Shown here piece by piece: positions 1 to 6,180 of a DNA stretch of 17,202 nt. Positions within the stretch are counted from its first letter, which is position 1. Each line of letters starts with the position of its first letter. The notes beneath the pieces were generated by a model, which was not told where the DNA came from, did no database searches, and saw only the letters and a program-made list of their open reading frames with translations. The stretch is from DASUZB01 sp036377075 (GTDB lineage Bacteria > Actinomycetota > CALGFH01): NCBI GenBank assembly GCA_036377075.1, contig DASUZB010000015.1, forward strand, positions 1-17,202, in the 5' to 3' direction. A program made the position numbers and the translations under genes.

Positions 1-405
1 GAGCTCGTCGAGGAGGTTGTAGCGCAGCAGCGACCGCACCAGGGTCGGGCTGCCGCTGATGGTGATGTGCCCGCCGGGCTGCTGCTTGAGCCTGGTGAGC
101 TCCTCGGCGACATTGCCCCGGATGAGGGTCGAGTTCTGCCAGTGGACGGCGTCGAGGGTGGTCGATGCCACCAGCTTGGGCATGCTGTTGATCCGATCCG
201 CCAGCGGCACGTCACTGCCCCGTGTCGGCCAGGAGGCGGCGAACACCTCGTAGGTGGTGCGCCCGAGCAGCAGGATGTCGCCCTCGACGATCTGCGAGTC
301 GACGGCCGCCTGCATCTCCTCGTTGTAGTAGCCGAGGTGCCACCGCTCGGGCGATTCGATTACGCCGTCGACCGACACGAAGAACTGTGAGACGAGCTTC
401 CGCAT
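1..405 (-). CDS. DHFR-like / RibD C-terminal domain protein, partial (3' end outside window)
   Basis: The frame opens at ATG 405 and reads 135 codons to the left edge without a stop, so the C-terminus is missing. The start MRKLVSQFFVSVDGVIESP, the segment LLLGRTTYEVFAASWP and the later ITISGSPTLVRSLL are typical of the 'dihydrofolate reductase family' (RibD C-terminal fold), NADPH-dependent reductase-like proteins common in actinobacteria; the substrate is usually unknown. A GAGGAG ribosome site lies about 6 bases upstream of ATG. It follows the alpha/beta hydrolase gene on the same strand after about 35 bases, so the two are probably one transcript. The family call rests on motifs I recognise; true folate reduction is unlikely for this family. 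Confidence 0.85.
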   Translation of the reverse strand, partial: MRKLVSQFFVSVDGVIESPERWHLGYYNEEMQAAVDSQIVEGDILLLGRTTYEVFAASWPTRGSDVPLADRINSMPKLVASTTLDAVHWQNSTLIRGNVAEELTRLKQQPGGHITISGSPTLVRSLLRYNLLDEL

Positions 406-440
406 GCCAACTCCTCGGACGTACCGGTGGGGTCGACGAT

Positions 441-1217
441 TCAGCCCTTGAAGAAGTCCGACACCACCGGGGCGAGGGCCGCGGCGTCGAAGTTGTGGGG
501 CTGGCCCTCGACGGTGCGGCGCTGCGCGTCGGGGAGGGCATCGGCGACCGCCTCGGCCGCGGCGCTCAGCCACGGGGTCTCCCCGCCGTCGATCACCACC
601 GTGGGGACCTTGATCGTGGCGATCCGGGCGGTCGGCAGCGAGAAGTCGCCGACGATCGTGGCGTCGTAGACCAGCGTGTGGGCGACTGCCTCCATCGACG
701 GAAAGAACGGTGACTGCCGCAGCGGGGCGACGAACTCGGCCGGCAGCCCCACCGCGGTGGTCAGGAACAGCTCGACCATGTCGCCGCGGCGGCCGGCCGC
801 CAGCAGCTCGGTGAGCCGCTCCTTGTAGTCCTCGGGGGCCGGTGGGCGAGTGCCGTCGAGGATGTACGGCGGCTCCCACAGGGCCAGCTTGGTGATCGCG
901 ACGCCACGGGCCGCCGCCTCGACGGCAAGGATCCCGCCGCCGGAGTTGCCGAACACGTAGGCCGACCCGCCAGCCGCGTCGATGACGGCTTGGAGGTCTT
1001 CGTACTCGCGGTCGACCCCGTACGGTGCGGTGTCCCCGCTGTCGCCGCGACCCCGGCGGTCGTAGTTGAACACGGTGAACCGCGCTGCCAGCAGGCTGGC
1101 GAGCTGCGCGTGCACGTTCCGGTCGGTCGGCCCTGCGTTGATCAGCACGACCGCCGGGCCGTTGCCCGCGCGGTCGAAGGCGATGGTGGTGCCGTCCTGC
1201 GAGACCACGGTGTCCAC
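441..1217 (-). CDS. alpha/beta hydrolase fold protein
   Basis: A 258-residue alpha/beta hydrolase, probably cytosolic. The nucleophile elbow GNSGGG puts Ser92 as the catalytic serine. The acid is probably Asp210 in VPTVVIDGGE and the base His241 in EGQPHNF. YDRRGRGDSG (52-61) is the usual motif before the cap. The same frame stays open upstream to 1442, but the extension is Pro/Thr-rich and not protein-like. I place the start at GTG 1217, which has AAGGAG eight bases upstream, giving VDTVVSQDGTTIAFDRAG, a normal beginning for this family. The substrate cannot be read from sequence. It precedes the DHFR-like gene and is divergent from a MarR gene that may control it. A dead SgcJ-type remnant sits directly upstream. 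Confidence 0.88.
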   Translation of the reverse strand: MDTVVSQDGTTIAFDRAGNGPAVVLINAGPTDRNVHAQLASLLAARFTVFNYDRRGRGDSGDTAPYGVDREYEDLQAVIDAAGGSAYVFGNSGGGILAVEAAARGVAITKLALWEPPYILDGTRPPAPEDYKERLTELLAAGRRGDMVELFLTTAVGLPAEFVAPLRQSPFFPSMEAVAHTLVYDATIVGDFSLPTARIATIKVPTVVIDGGETPWLSAAAEAVADALPDAQRRTVEGQPHNFDAAALAPVVSDFFKG

Positions 1218-1230
1218 GAGGGGCGCTCCT

Positions 1231-1386
1231 TCAGCTGCCGATGTCGTCGGGACCTTGGTAGAGGGTGCCGAGGTAGGTGGCGTAGGTGGCCCGGGCCCAA
1301 GCGTCGGCCAGCCGGTCGAGCAGGGCGTGGATGGCGGCGGTGTCGTCGCTGGTGCGGCTGGCGTCGTTGGCGCTGATGAGGGTGGC
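1231..1386 (-). pseudogene. remnant of a SgcJ/EcaC-type (NTF2-like) gene
   Basis: The minus frame ending at TGA 1231-1233 reads AAIHALLDRLADAWAR directly followed by ATYATYLGTLYQGPDDIGS. In intact SgcJ/EcaC family proteins (NTF2-like fold), an 'ALLDRLADAWARGDADAYGALFTED' type helix is followed by a 'ATYVTYVGTLYRGRDDI' type strand. The two pieces are present here, but about a dozen residues between them are gone in frame, and the frame stops straight after the DDI motif, so most of the domain is missing. I find no convincing start codon or ribosome site. The coding stretch ends 13 bases before the hydrolase start, as if a gene once leading that operon has been deleted. Family recall, not a search, supports this. 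Confidence 0.55.
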
Positions 1387-1400
1387 CCGTGATAGCCTGC

Positions 1401-1427
1401 TTGTGCAGTCTCTGCCCTGAGTATAAA
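1401..1427 (+). promoter_or_regulatory. possible promoter of the MarR gene
   Basis: TTGTGC at 1401-1406 and TATAAA at 1422-1427 are separated by 15 bases in an AT-richer patch upstream of the MarR start at 1460. The -10 element is good, but the spacer is short, so this is tentative. Confidence 0.3.
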
Positions 1428-1431
1428 TCTG

Positions 1432-1443
1432 TTTACGTGCAAA
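1432..1443. promoter_or_regulatory. possible MarR operator, imperfect palindrome TTTACGTGCAAA
   Basis: TTTACGTGCAAA pairs at four of six positions as an inverted repeat. It lies between the divergent MarR and hydrolase genes, 16 bases before the MarR start codon, where an autorepressor would bind. Its short length and mismatches keep confidence low. Confidence 0.25.
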
Positions 1444-1459
1444 GGTTAGATGGGGGCAG

Positions 1460-1990
1460 ATGAACGTGTCAACATCGCCGAGGTCGACACCACCGATGCG
1501 GCCTGACGCGGGCACGGTCTACCGGCGCTACGTCACCGCGGTCGTCCTGCACGGGCTGGCCAGTGCGGAGGCCTCCGGCTTCAACGCCACCGACCTGTAC
1601 GCCCTGAGCATCCTCGAGCTGGTCGGCGCGATGACCAGCGGCGAACTGGCCGCGCGCACCGGTCTGACCAGCGGCGCCGCCACCCGGCTGATCGACCGGC
1701 TGGAACGGCGCGGCCACGCGCGCCGCGTCGCCGACCCCGCCGACCGCCGCAAGGTGATCATCCAGCCCACCGACCACCCCGCCGAGATCGAGCAGGCGCT
1801 CCAACCAGCCAGGCGCAAGATCGCCGAGGTCCTCGGCGGCTACTCCGCCGACCAGCTCGCCACGCTGTTCGACTACTTCACCCGGGCGGCGGAGGCATAC
1901 CAGGGGGCGACCGAGGAGCTCCGCGCCGACGTGCACCACCGCAACCGACGGTCACCGGCGGTCGACAACCCCGGGCCTGCGCTCACCTGA
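1460..1990 (+). CDS. MarR family transcriptional regulator
   Basis: A 176-residue winged-helix regulator. The stretch LYALSILELVGAMTSGELAARTGL holds helix one and the start of the HTH. TSGAATRLIDRLERRG is the recognition helix region and ADPADRRKVII is the wing, with the conserved D-x-R-R of MarR proteins. C-terminal helices (GYSADQLATLFDYFTRAAEAY) would form the dimer interface. ATG 1460 has GGGGG just upstream. It is divergent from the hydrolase/DHFR-like pair, the usual arrangement for a local repressor with its target; the ligand is unknown. Its 3' end overlaps the convergent DHFR-like gene by 8 bases. Confidence 0.9.
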   Translation: MNVSTSPRSTPPMRPDAGTVYRRYVTAVVLHGLASAEASGFNATDLYALSILELVGAMTSGELAARTGLTSGAATRLIDRLERRGHARRVADPADRRKVIIQPTDHPAEIEQALQPARRKIAEVLGGYSADQLATLFDYFTRAAEAYQGATEELRADVHHRNRRSPAVDNPGPALT

Positions 1991-2525
1991 CGACGCGGAA
2001 CCAGAGGTTCGTGGCCTGCGGCGTGTGGGTCAGGCTGATGCGTTCGAGCCTGACGTTGGTCCCGCCCGGACGTTCGAACAGCCGCACGCCGTCGCCGAGC
2101 AGGACCGGAGCGACGAGCACGAGGACCTCGTCGAGTACGCCCGCGTCGAGGCACTGCCGGGCGACGTCGGCGCCAAGCACGTTGACGTACTTGTCGCCGG
2201 CGGCGGCCTTGGCCGCGGCGATGCCGCTGTCGAGGTCGCCGACGAAGGTGACACCAGGCACCGGCGTGTCCGGAGCGTGGTGGGTGAGCACGAACTGCGG
2301 CCCGGACCACGCTCCGCCGAACGGCTCGCCCTCCTTGGGCGTGCCCTTGTACGGGTCGTCACCGCGGAAGGTGCGGTTGCCGACGAGCAGGGCGCCGATC
2401 TGGCCGACCAGCTCGTCCACCTCCGGGTTGGGCCCGAGGTGCTCGGTCAACCAGGACATGTCACCGCCGTGGCCGGCGATGAAGCCGTCCAGCGACATCG
2501 TGGCCGAGTACAGCAGCTTCCCCAT
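1983..2525 (-). CDS. DHFR-like / RibD C-terminal domain protein
   Basis: A complete 180-residue member of the 'dihydrofolate reductase family' (RibD C-terminal fold). MGKLLYSATMSLDGFIAG is the classic N-terminus. GALLVGNRTFRGDD and the C-terminal block NVLGADVARQCLDAGVLDEV followed by PVLLGDGVRLF match the conserved nucleotide-binding and closing segments. It is probably an NADPH-dependent reductase of unknown substrate. ATG 2525 is preceded by GGAGGTGGGTAA, a strong ribosome site. It lies 64 bases downstream of the SigG-like sigma gene on the same strand, so the two are probably cotranscribed. Its stop codon lies inside the end of the convergent MarR gene. Confidence 0.9.
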   Translation of the reverse strand: MGKLLYSATMSLDGFIAGHGGDMSWLTEHLGPNPEVDELVGQIGALLVGNRTFRGDDPYKGTPKEGEPFGGAWSGPQFVLTHHAPDTPVPGVTFVGDLDSGIAAAKAAAGDKYVNVLGADVARQCLDAGVLDEVLVLVAPVLLGDGVRLFERPGGTNVRLERISLTHTPQATNLWFRVVR

Positions 2526-2589
2526 TTACCCACCTCCGTCGAGACCTACGTTGCCTGCAGCCCCTTGAGACGGTCGAGCGCGCGAGAAC

Positions 2590-3642
2590 TCATCGGTGCG
2601 CCGGCGGCAACTCCACGGGCAGGGCGAACGCCGGGAACAGGCCGAGGTCGTGGAAGGCGGTGGCCTCCACGATGCGCCCGTCCTCGATCTGCAGCACGGT
2701 GATCGCGAACGCGCGGTAGGCGGGGTCGTCCGGGCGCCGCACGTAGGCCGCCACCGCCGGCTGGCGGTTGGCCCCGGTGGGCACCATCCGGAACCGGCCC
2801 ACGTACCACGGCGAGCCGGGGTCCCAGCTGGTCGCCAACGCCGCCACGACGCTGTCGCGTCCCTGGAACCACATCGGCCACGGCGGCATCGCCGTGCGGA
2901 CGTCGTCGGCCAGGAGGGCCGCAACCTCGGCGAGGTCGGCACGCTCGACCGCGTCCACGTAGCGGCGCAGCACCGCCCGCTCCCGCTCCGTGGGCTCCGT
3001 CGCCGGTGCCCATTCGCCGCGGCGCTCGGGCAGGTGCTCCCGCAGCGTCGACCGCGCCCGCTGCAGCGCGCTGTTCACCGACGCCACGCTGCCGTCCAGC
3101 AGCGCCGCGGTCTGCTTCGCCGGCCAGCCGAGCACGTCGCGCAGGATCAGCACCGCCCGCTGCTTGGGCGGCAGGTGCTGGATCGCGGCCAGGAACGCCA
3201 GCTCGATCGTCTCCCTGGCGACCACCGCCACGTCCGGCTGCGCCTCGCTCGGCGCGACCGGCTCCCACAGCCGGTCCGGAAACGGCTGCAGCCACGCGAC
3301 GTCGGTACGGGGCGGCAGCGCCACGCTCGGGTCCGAGGGCGCCGCCACGTGTTGGGGGAGCACCCGCCGCGCCCGGCCGTCGAGGGCGTCGAGGCAGGCG
3401 TTGGTCCCGATCCGGTACAGCCAGGCCCGTAGCGTCGAGCGCCCCTCGAAGCCACCGAGGTTCTTCCACGCGCGCAGGAACGTCTCCTGCACCAGATCCT
3501 CCGACTCGTCGAGCGAGCCCAGCATGCGGTAGCAGTGCACCCGCAACTCCCCGCGATGACGCTCGACGAGCGCCGCGAACGCGGACTCGTCTCCCGCCCG
3601 CGCGGCGGCGACGACCGCGTCGTCGTCAGCCGCGCCCGGCAA
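2590..3642 (-). CDS. ECF sigma factor with C-terminal NTF2-like domain (SigG-like, TIGR02960-type)
   Basis: A 350-residue extracytoplasmic-function sigma factor. Residues about 1-95 are sigma region 2 (FAALVERHRGELRVHCYRML, EDLVQETFLRAWKNL, RAWLYRIGTNACLDAL). About 160-215 are region 4 (IQHLPPKQRAVLILRDVLGW, then SVASVNSALQRARSTLREHL). From about 220 to the end is a SnoaL/NTF2-like domain (VLRRYVDAVERADLAEVAALLADD), as in mycobacterial SigG. In such factors the tail often replaces a separate anti-sigma factor. I use the TTG start at 3642, preceded by GGAAGGCGG; no ATG fits the N-terminus. It follows the broken ArsR-type gene by 21 bases and precedes a DHFR-like gene, a plausible target. Confidence 0.9.
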   Translation of the reverse strand: MPGAADDDAVVAAARAGDESAFAALVERHRGELRVHCYRMLGSLDESEDLVQETFLRAWKNLGGFEGRSTLRAWLYRIGTNACLDALDGRARRVLPQHVAAPSDPSVALPPRTDVAWLQPFPDRLWEPVAPSEAQPDVAVVARETIELAFLAAIQHLPPKQRAVLILRDVLGWPAKQTAALLDGSVASVNSALQRARSTLREHLPERRGEWAPATEPTERERAVLRRYVDAVERADLAEVAALLADDVRTAMPPWPMWFQGRDSVVAALATSWDPGSPWYVGRFRMVPTGANRQPAVAAYVRRPDDPAYRAFAITVLQIEDGRIVEATAFHDLGLFPAFALPVELPPAHR

Positions 3643-3663
3643 CCGCCTTCCGCCGATGCGTCC

Positions 3664-4030
3664 TCACCCCTTCCCCTGGGCCTTCACCAGGGCCTCGCCG
3701 GTGGCCGTCCGGTAGTACAGCACGGACCGGCCGGCGGCCCAGGTGGGGGTCGAGCAGGACCTTGAGGTGGCGGCCCACGGACCCCAATCCCTGGCCGGTC
3801 AGCGCGACGAGCTGTGTGGTGCTCTTCGGAGTATCCAGCAGGACCAGGACACGGGCCCGCGCGGGCCCGAGCAGCCTGCCCAGCGGCTCGGGCGCCGACG
3901 CCCGACCCGCCTCGGCCAGCGTGCCGGCGCACGGGTACACCACCGCGTAGCGGTGCGGCTCGTCCCACGAGACCCAGCCCCGGCCCTGCGTGACCGGGAC
4001 GAAGAACAGCCGCGCCCAGGAGATCTCCCG
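3664..4030 (-). pseudogene. ArsR-type winged-helix regulator, 5'-truncated and frameshifted
   Basis: The minus frame contains ISWARLFFVPVTQGRGW, EPHRYAVVYPCAGT and then a winged helix: LGRLLGPARARVLVLLDTPK, STTQLVALTGQGLGSVGRHL, KVLLDPHL. This is the C-terminal part of actinobacterial ArsR-type regulators that carry a 'VYP' segment before the HTH; full members are around 300 residues. Just after KVLLDPHL the reading frame must shift by one base (about 3740-3760) to recover GRSVLYYRTATGEALVKAQG and the stop at 3664-3666. In the unshifted frame the sequence becomes arginine/proline-rich noise. Upstream of about 4030 the frame also loses protein character and has no start, so both ends are damaged. 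A sequencing error could explain the frameshift but not the missing N-terminus. Confidence 0.7.
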
Positions 4031-4032
4031 CG

Positions 4033-4128
4033 GCGCTGCCGATCGCGGCGGCGGCCGTCGTGCTCGCCTCGGTCGGGTACGCGGCGACCCTGCTGCTCCA
4101 GGACCGCCACCCGCCGGGCGGGCACCTG
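4033..4128 (+). pseudogene. possible fragment of a membrane protein gene
   Basis: Read on the plus strand from 4033, the sequence gives ALPIAAAAVVLASVGYAATL followed by LLQDRHPPGGHLL: a clean transmembrane-like helix with nearly every third codon position G or C, as in the real genes here. There is no start, ribosome site or stop of its own, and the frame runs into the antisense of the next gene. It could be a stub left by a deletion. It could also be chance, because alanine/valine runs arise easily in this GC-rich DNA. The parent family is not recognised. Confidence 0.25.
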
Positions 4129-4422
4129 CTACCGCTCGTCGACGATCTCGCCGTCGAGGGAGGTGCGGTCCTTGGCGAGGGCCATCGCGTCGCGGGCCTG
4201 GGGGAAGCTGGCCATGTCCTCCTGCGCCGCCTGCATCTGCTCGGCGGAGTCCCAGCGCCAGACGTCGGTGAAGGTGCCGTCCTCGAGGCGGGTGAGCCGG
4301 GCCTCGGACAGGCCCGGGTGGGCCTCCCGGATGGCGCCGATGAGCGCGGCCCGCCGGGCGATCAGCTCGTCGAGGTCGGCCGGGTCGACGCTGTAGCGGT
4401 GGGTTCTGCTGACTGCTGCCAT
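4129..4422 (-). CDS. small antibiotic-biosynthesis-monooxygenase-like (dimeric alpha/beta barrel) protein
   Basis: A 97-residue protein. It has an N-terminal strand and helix (RTHRYSVDPADLDELIARRA), a central strand pair ending EDGTFTDVWRWDSAEQMQAA and a closing helix rich in alanine (FPQARDAMALAKDRTS). The W-x-W plus 'S.EQM.AA' pattern is typical of the ABM/dimeric alpha-beta barrel superfamily, small cofactor-free oxygenases or ligand-binding proteins of unknown substrate. ATG 4422 has AAAGGA about six bases upstream. The preceding oxidoreductase gene ends 11 bases before it, so the two are an operon. The frame is open far upstream, but that part is the shadow of the oxidoreductase gene. 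Confidence 0.75.
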   Translation of the reverse strand: MAAVSRTHRYSVDPADLDELIARRAALIGAIREAHPGLSEARLTRLEDGTFTDVWRWDSAEQMQAAQEDMASFPQARDAMALAKDRTSLDGEIVDER

Positions 4423-4433
4423 GTCGATTCCTT

Positions 4434-5204
4434 TCACGAGGTGGAGTCGAGCCACTCTTCGAACGTCGGGCCGGCGAGGATGGCATCCGGGCCGGGCAGC
4501 AGGGCGCCCGACTCGTACACCTCGCGGTCCGGGTCGGCCGGGTCGCTCACGCCCTCGACCTTCACCGGGTCGCCGCGCCGGGCCACCAGCAGGGTCGCGA
4601 TGTCGACCAGGCTCTCCTCCCGCGGACCGGCGATCTCCAAGGTCGGTGCCCCGGCCGCTCCCGATTCGGGGTCGGTGGCCAGGTCGGCGAGCGCGTCGGC
4701 CACGGCCCGGGCGGCGACCGGCTGCGTGCGCATCCTCGGCACGTAGCACACCTCGCCCTGCCTACCCCATTCCAGGAGCTGCGCGGTGAACTCGTGGAAC
4801 TGCGTCGCGCGCAGGATACGCACCGGGATGGTGCCCGACAGGTGGACCCGCTCGTGTACGGCCTTCGCCGCGCCGTAGCCGCCGGTGAACCGGTCGCACC
4901 CGACGATCGACACCACGACCATCCGCCGCACGCCGGCCCGCTCGCCGGCCTGGTGCAGGTTCCGGGCGGCGGCGGTGAAGAACGCCGTGGCCGCCTCCTG
5001 CTCGGGCGAGGGGCCGGTGGCCGCGTCGATGACGCACTCGACGCCGGCCAGGGCCTCCGCCAGACCGTCCCCGGTGACGACGTCGACGGCGTTGGAACGC
5101 GAGATCGCGACGACGTCGTGTCCGCCGGCCTCGAGCACGTCGACGACGTGGCGGCCGACCCGCCCGGTCGCCCCCGCGACCGCGACCTTCCTGCGTGCCT
5201 GCAT
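4434..5204 (-). CDS. NAD(P)-binding oxidoreductase/epimerase-like protein (atypical SDR, NmrA-like)
   Basis: A 256-residue Rossmann-fold protein. GATGRVG at residues 11-17 is the dinucleotide-binding glycine motif of atypical SDR/NmrA-type proteins. VECVIDAATGPSPEQ follows the adjacent strand, and RMVVVSIVGCDRFTGGYGAAK carries a serine and a Y-x-x-x-K that fit the SDR catalytic pair. A C-terminal substrate domain follows (PTLEIAGPREESLVDIATLL). ATG 5204 is preceded by GAGGAG. It diverges from the ECF41-type sigma gene. That sigma group is known to sit beside a carboxymuconolactone decarboxylase, oxidoreductase or epimerase gene that it transcribes, so this is the likely target. A candidate promoter of that type lies upstream. 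Confidence 0.88.
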   Translation of the reverse strand: MQARRKVAVAGATGRVGRHVVDVLEAGGHDVVAISRSNAVDVVTGDGLAEALAGVECVIDAATGPSPEQEAATAFFTAAARNLHQAGERAGVRRMVVVSIVGCDRFTGGYGAAKAVHERVHLSGTIPVRILRATQFHEFTAQLLEWGRQGEVCYVPRMRTQPVAARAVADALADLATDPESGAAGAPTLEIAGPREESLVDIATLLVARRGDPVKVEGVSDPADPDREVYESGALLPGPDAILAGPTFEEWLDSTS

Positions 5205-5221
5205 GGTTGCGCTCCTCTGCT

Positions 5222-5248
5222 CGTCACACCTGCGAGGTTTCCTCGGTC
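5222..5248 (+). promoter_or_regulatory. candidate ECF41-type promoter facing the sigma gene
   Basis: CGTCACA at 5222-5228, a 16-base spacer and GGTC at 5245-5248. From memory, the reported ECF41 consensus is TGTCACA, 16 bases, CGTC; each element here differs by one base. It would start transcription about 30 bases before the sigma start codon. Confidence 0.4.
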
Positions 5249-5256
5249 ACTGCACT

Positions 5257-5283
5257 GACACGGCGCGACGGGAGAATGTGACG
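5257..5283 (-). promoter_or_regulatory. candidate ECF41-type promoter facing the oxidoreductase gene
   Basis: On the minus strand, CGTCACA (5277-5283), a 16-base spacer and TGTC (5257-5260). It differs from the ECF41 consensus by one base in each element. The -35 element touches the sigma factor's start codon, and the start point would lie about 45 bases before the oxidoreductase ATG. Confidence 0.45.
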
Positions 5284-6174
5284 ATGGACGAGACCGAATG
5301 GCTGGCGGAGCGGTTCGAGGAGCACCAGTCCCATCTGCGAGGGGTGGCCTACCGGATGCTCGGCTCGCTCAGCGAGGCCGACGACGCCGTCCAGGAGGCC
5401 TGGCTGCGCCTGGCCCGCGCCGACAGCAGCGAGGTCGAGAACTTCGGTGGCTGGCTGACCACGATCGTCGCGCGGGTCTGCCTCAACATGCTGCGCACGC
5501 GCTCCTCACGGCGCGAGCAGCCCATGGACGTGGGCGTGCACCTACCCGATCCGGTCATCAGCCACCAGGACGGACTCGACCCCGAACAGGAGGTGCTGCT
5601 GGCCGACTCGGTCGGCCTGGCGCTGCTGGTCGTGCTCGACACGCTGGCGCCGGCCGAGCGGGTCGCGTTCGTGCTGCACGACCTGTTCGCGGTGCCCTTC
5701 GACCAGATCGCCCCGATCGTTGGCCGCTCGGAGGCCGCGGCACGCCAGCTCGCCAGCCGCGCCCGCCGCCGGGTGCAGGAGACGGCCCCCGCTCCCGACG
5801 GCGACCTGACCCGCCAGCGAAAGGTGGTCGACGCGTTCTTCGCCGCCGCCCGCGACGGCGACTTCGACGCGCTCGTCGCGGTGCTCGACCCGGACGTCGT
5901 GCTGCGCTCCGACGGCGGCGCCGCGCGCCCGGCCGCCACGGTGGTGGTCCACGGTGCGGCGGCCGTGGCGAGGCAGGCGCTCACCTTCGCGCGGCTCTCC
6001 CCGTTCGTGCGGCCGGCGCTGGTGAACGGCGTCGCGGGCGTGGTCGTGGCGCCGCGCGGGCGGCCGTTCTCGGTGATGGGCTTCACCGTCAGGGACGGGA
6101 AGATCGTCGCGATCGACGGGCTCGCCGACCCCGAGCGCCTGCGCGACCTGGACCTGACGGTCCTCGGCGGCTGA
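5284..6174 (+). CDS. ECF sigma factor of the SigJ / ECF41 type
   Basis: A 296-residue sigma factor. Region 2 covers about 8-75 (HLRGVAYRMLGSLSEADDAV, QEAWLRLARAD, GGWLTTIVARVCLNMLRTR). Region 4 is about 115-165 (DTLAPAERVAFVLHDLFAVP, ARQLASRARRRV). The C-terminal SnoaL/NTF2-like domain (180-296) has DPDVVLRSDGG at 202-212, matching the ECF41 DGGG motif, and GLADPERL at 279-286 in place of the NPDKL motif. In ECF41 factors this tail modulates activity in cis instead of a separate anti-sigma protein. ATG 5284 is preceded by GGGAGA. It is divergent from its probable target oxidoreductase and convergent, 6 bases apart, with the TPR gene. Confidence 0.92.
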   Translation: MDETEWLAERFEEHQSHLRGVAYRMLGSLSEADDAVQEAWLRLARADSSEVENFGGWLTTIVARVCLNMLRTRSSRREQPMDVGVHLPDPVISHQDGLDPEQEVLLADSVGLALLVVLDTLAPAERVAFVLHDLFAVPFDQIAPIVGRSEAAARQLASRARRRVQETAPAPDGDLTRQRKVVDAFFAAARDGDFDALVAVLDPDVVLRSDGGAARPAATVVVHGAAAVARQALTFARLSPFVRPALVNGVAGVVVAPRGRPFSVMGFTVRDGKIVAIDGLADPERLRDLDLTVLGG

Positions 6175-6180
6175 CCCTGC

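Noticed and set aside
1218..1442. N-terminal extension of the alpha/beta hydrolase to 1442
   Set aside because: The extension is Pro/Thr-rich noise overlapping the SgcJ-type remnant, while GTG 1217 has a good ribosome site and a family-like start.
2546..3469. A 307-codon minus-strand open frame
   Set aside because: It is an out-of-frame shadow of the SigG-like sigma gene, which shows clear sigma motifs in its own frame.
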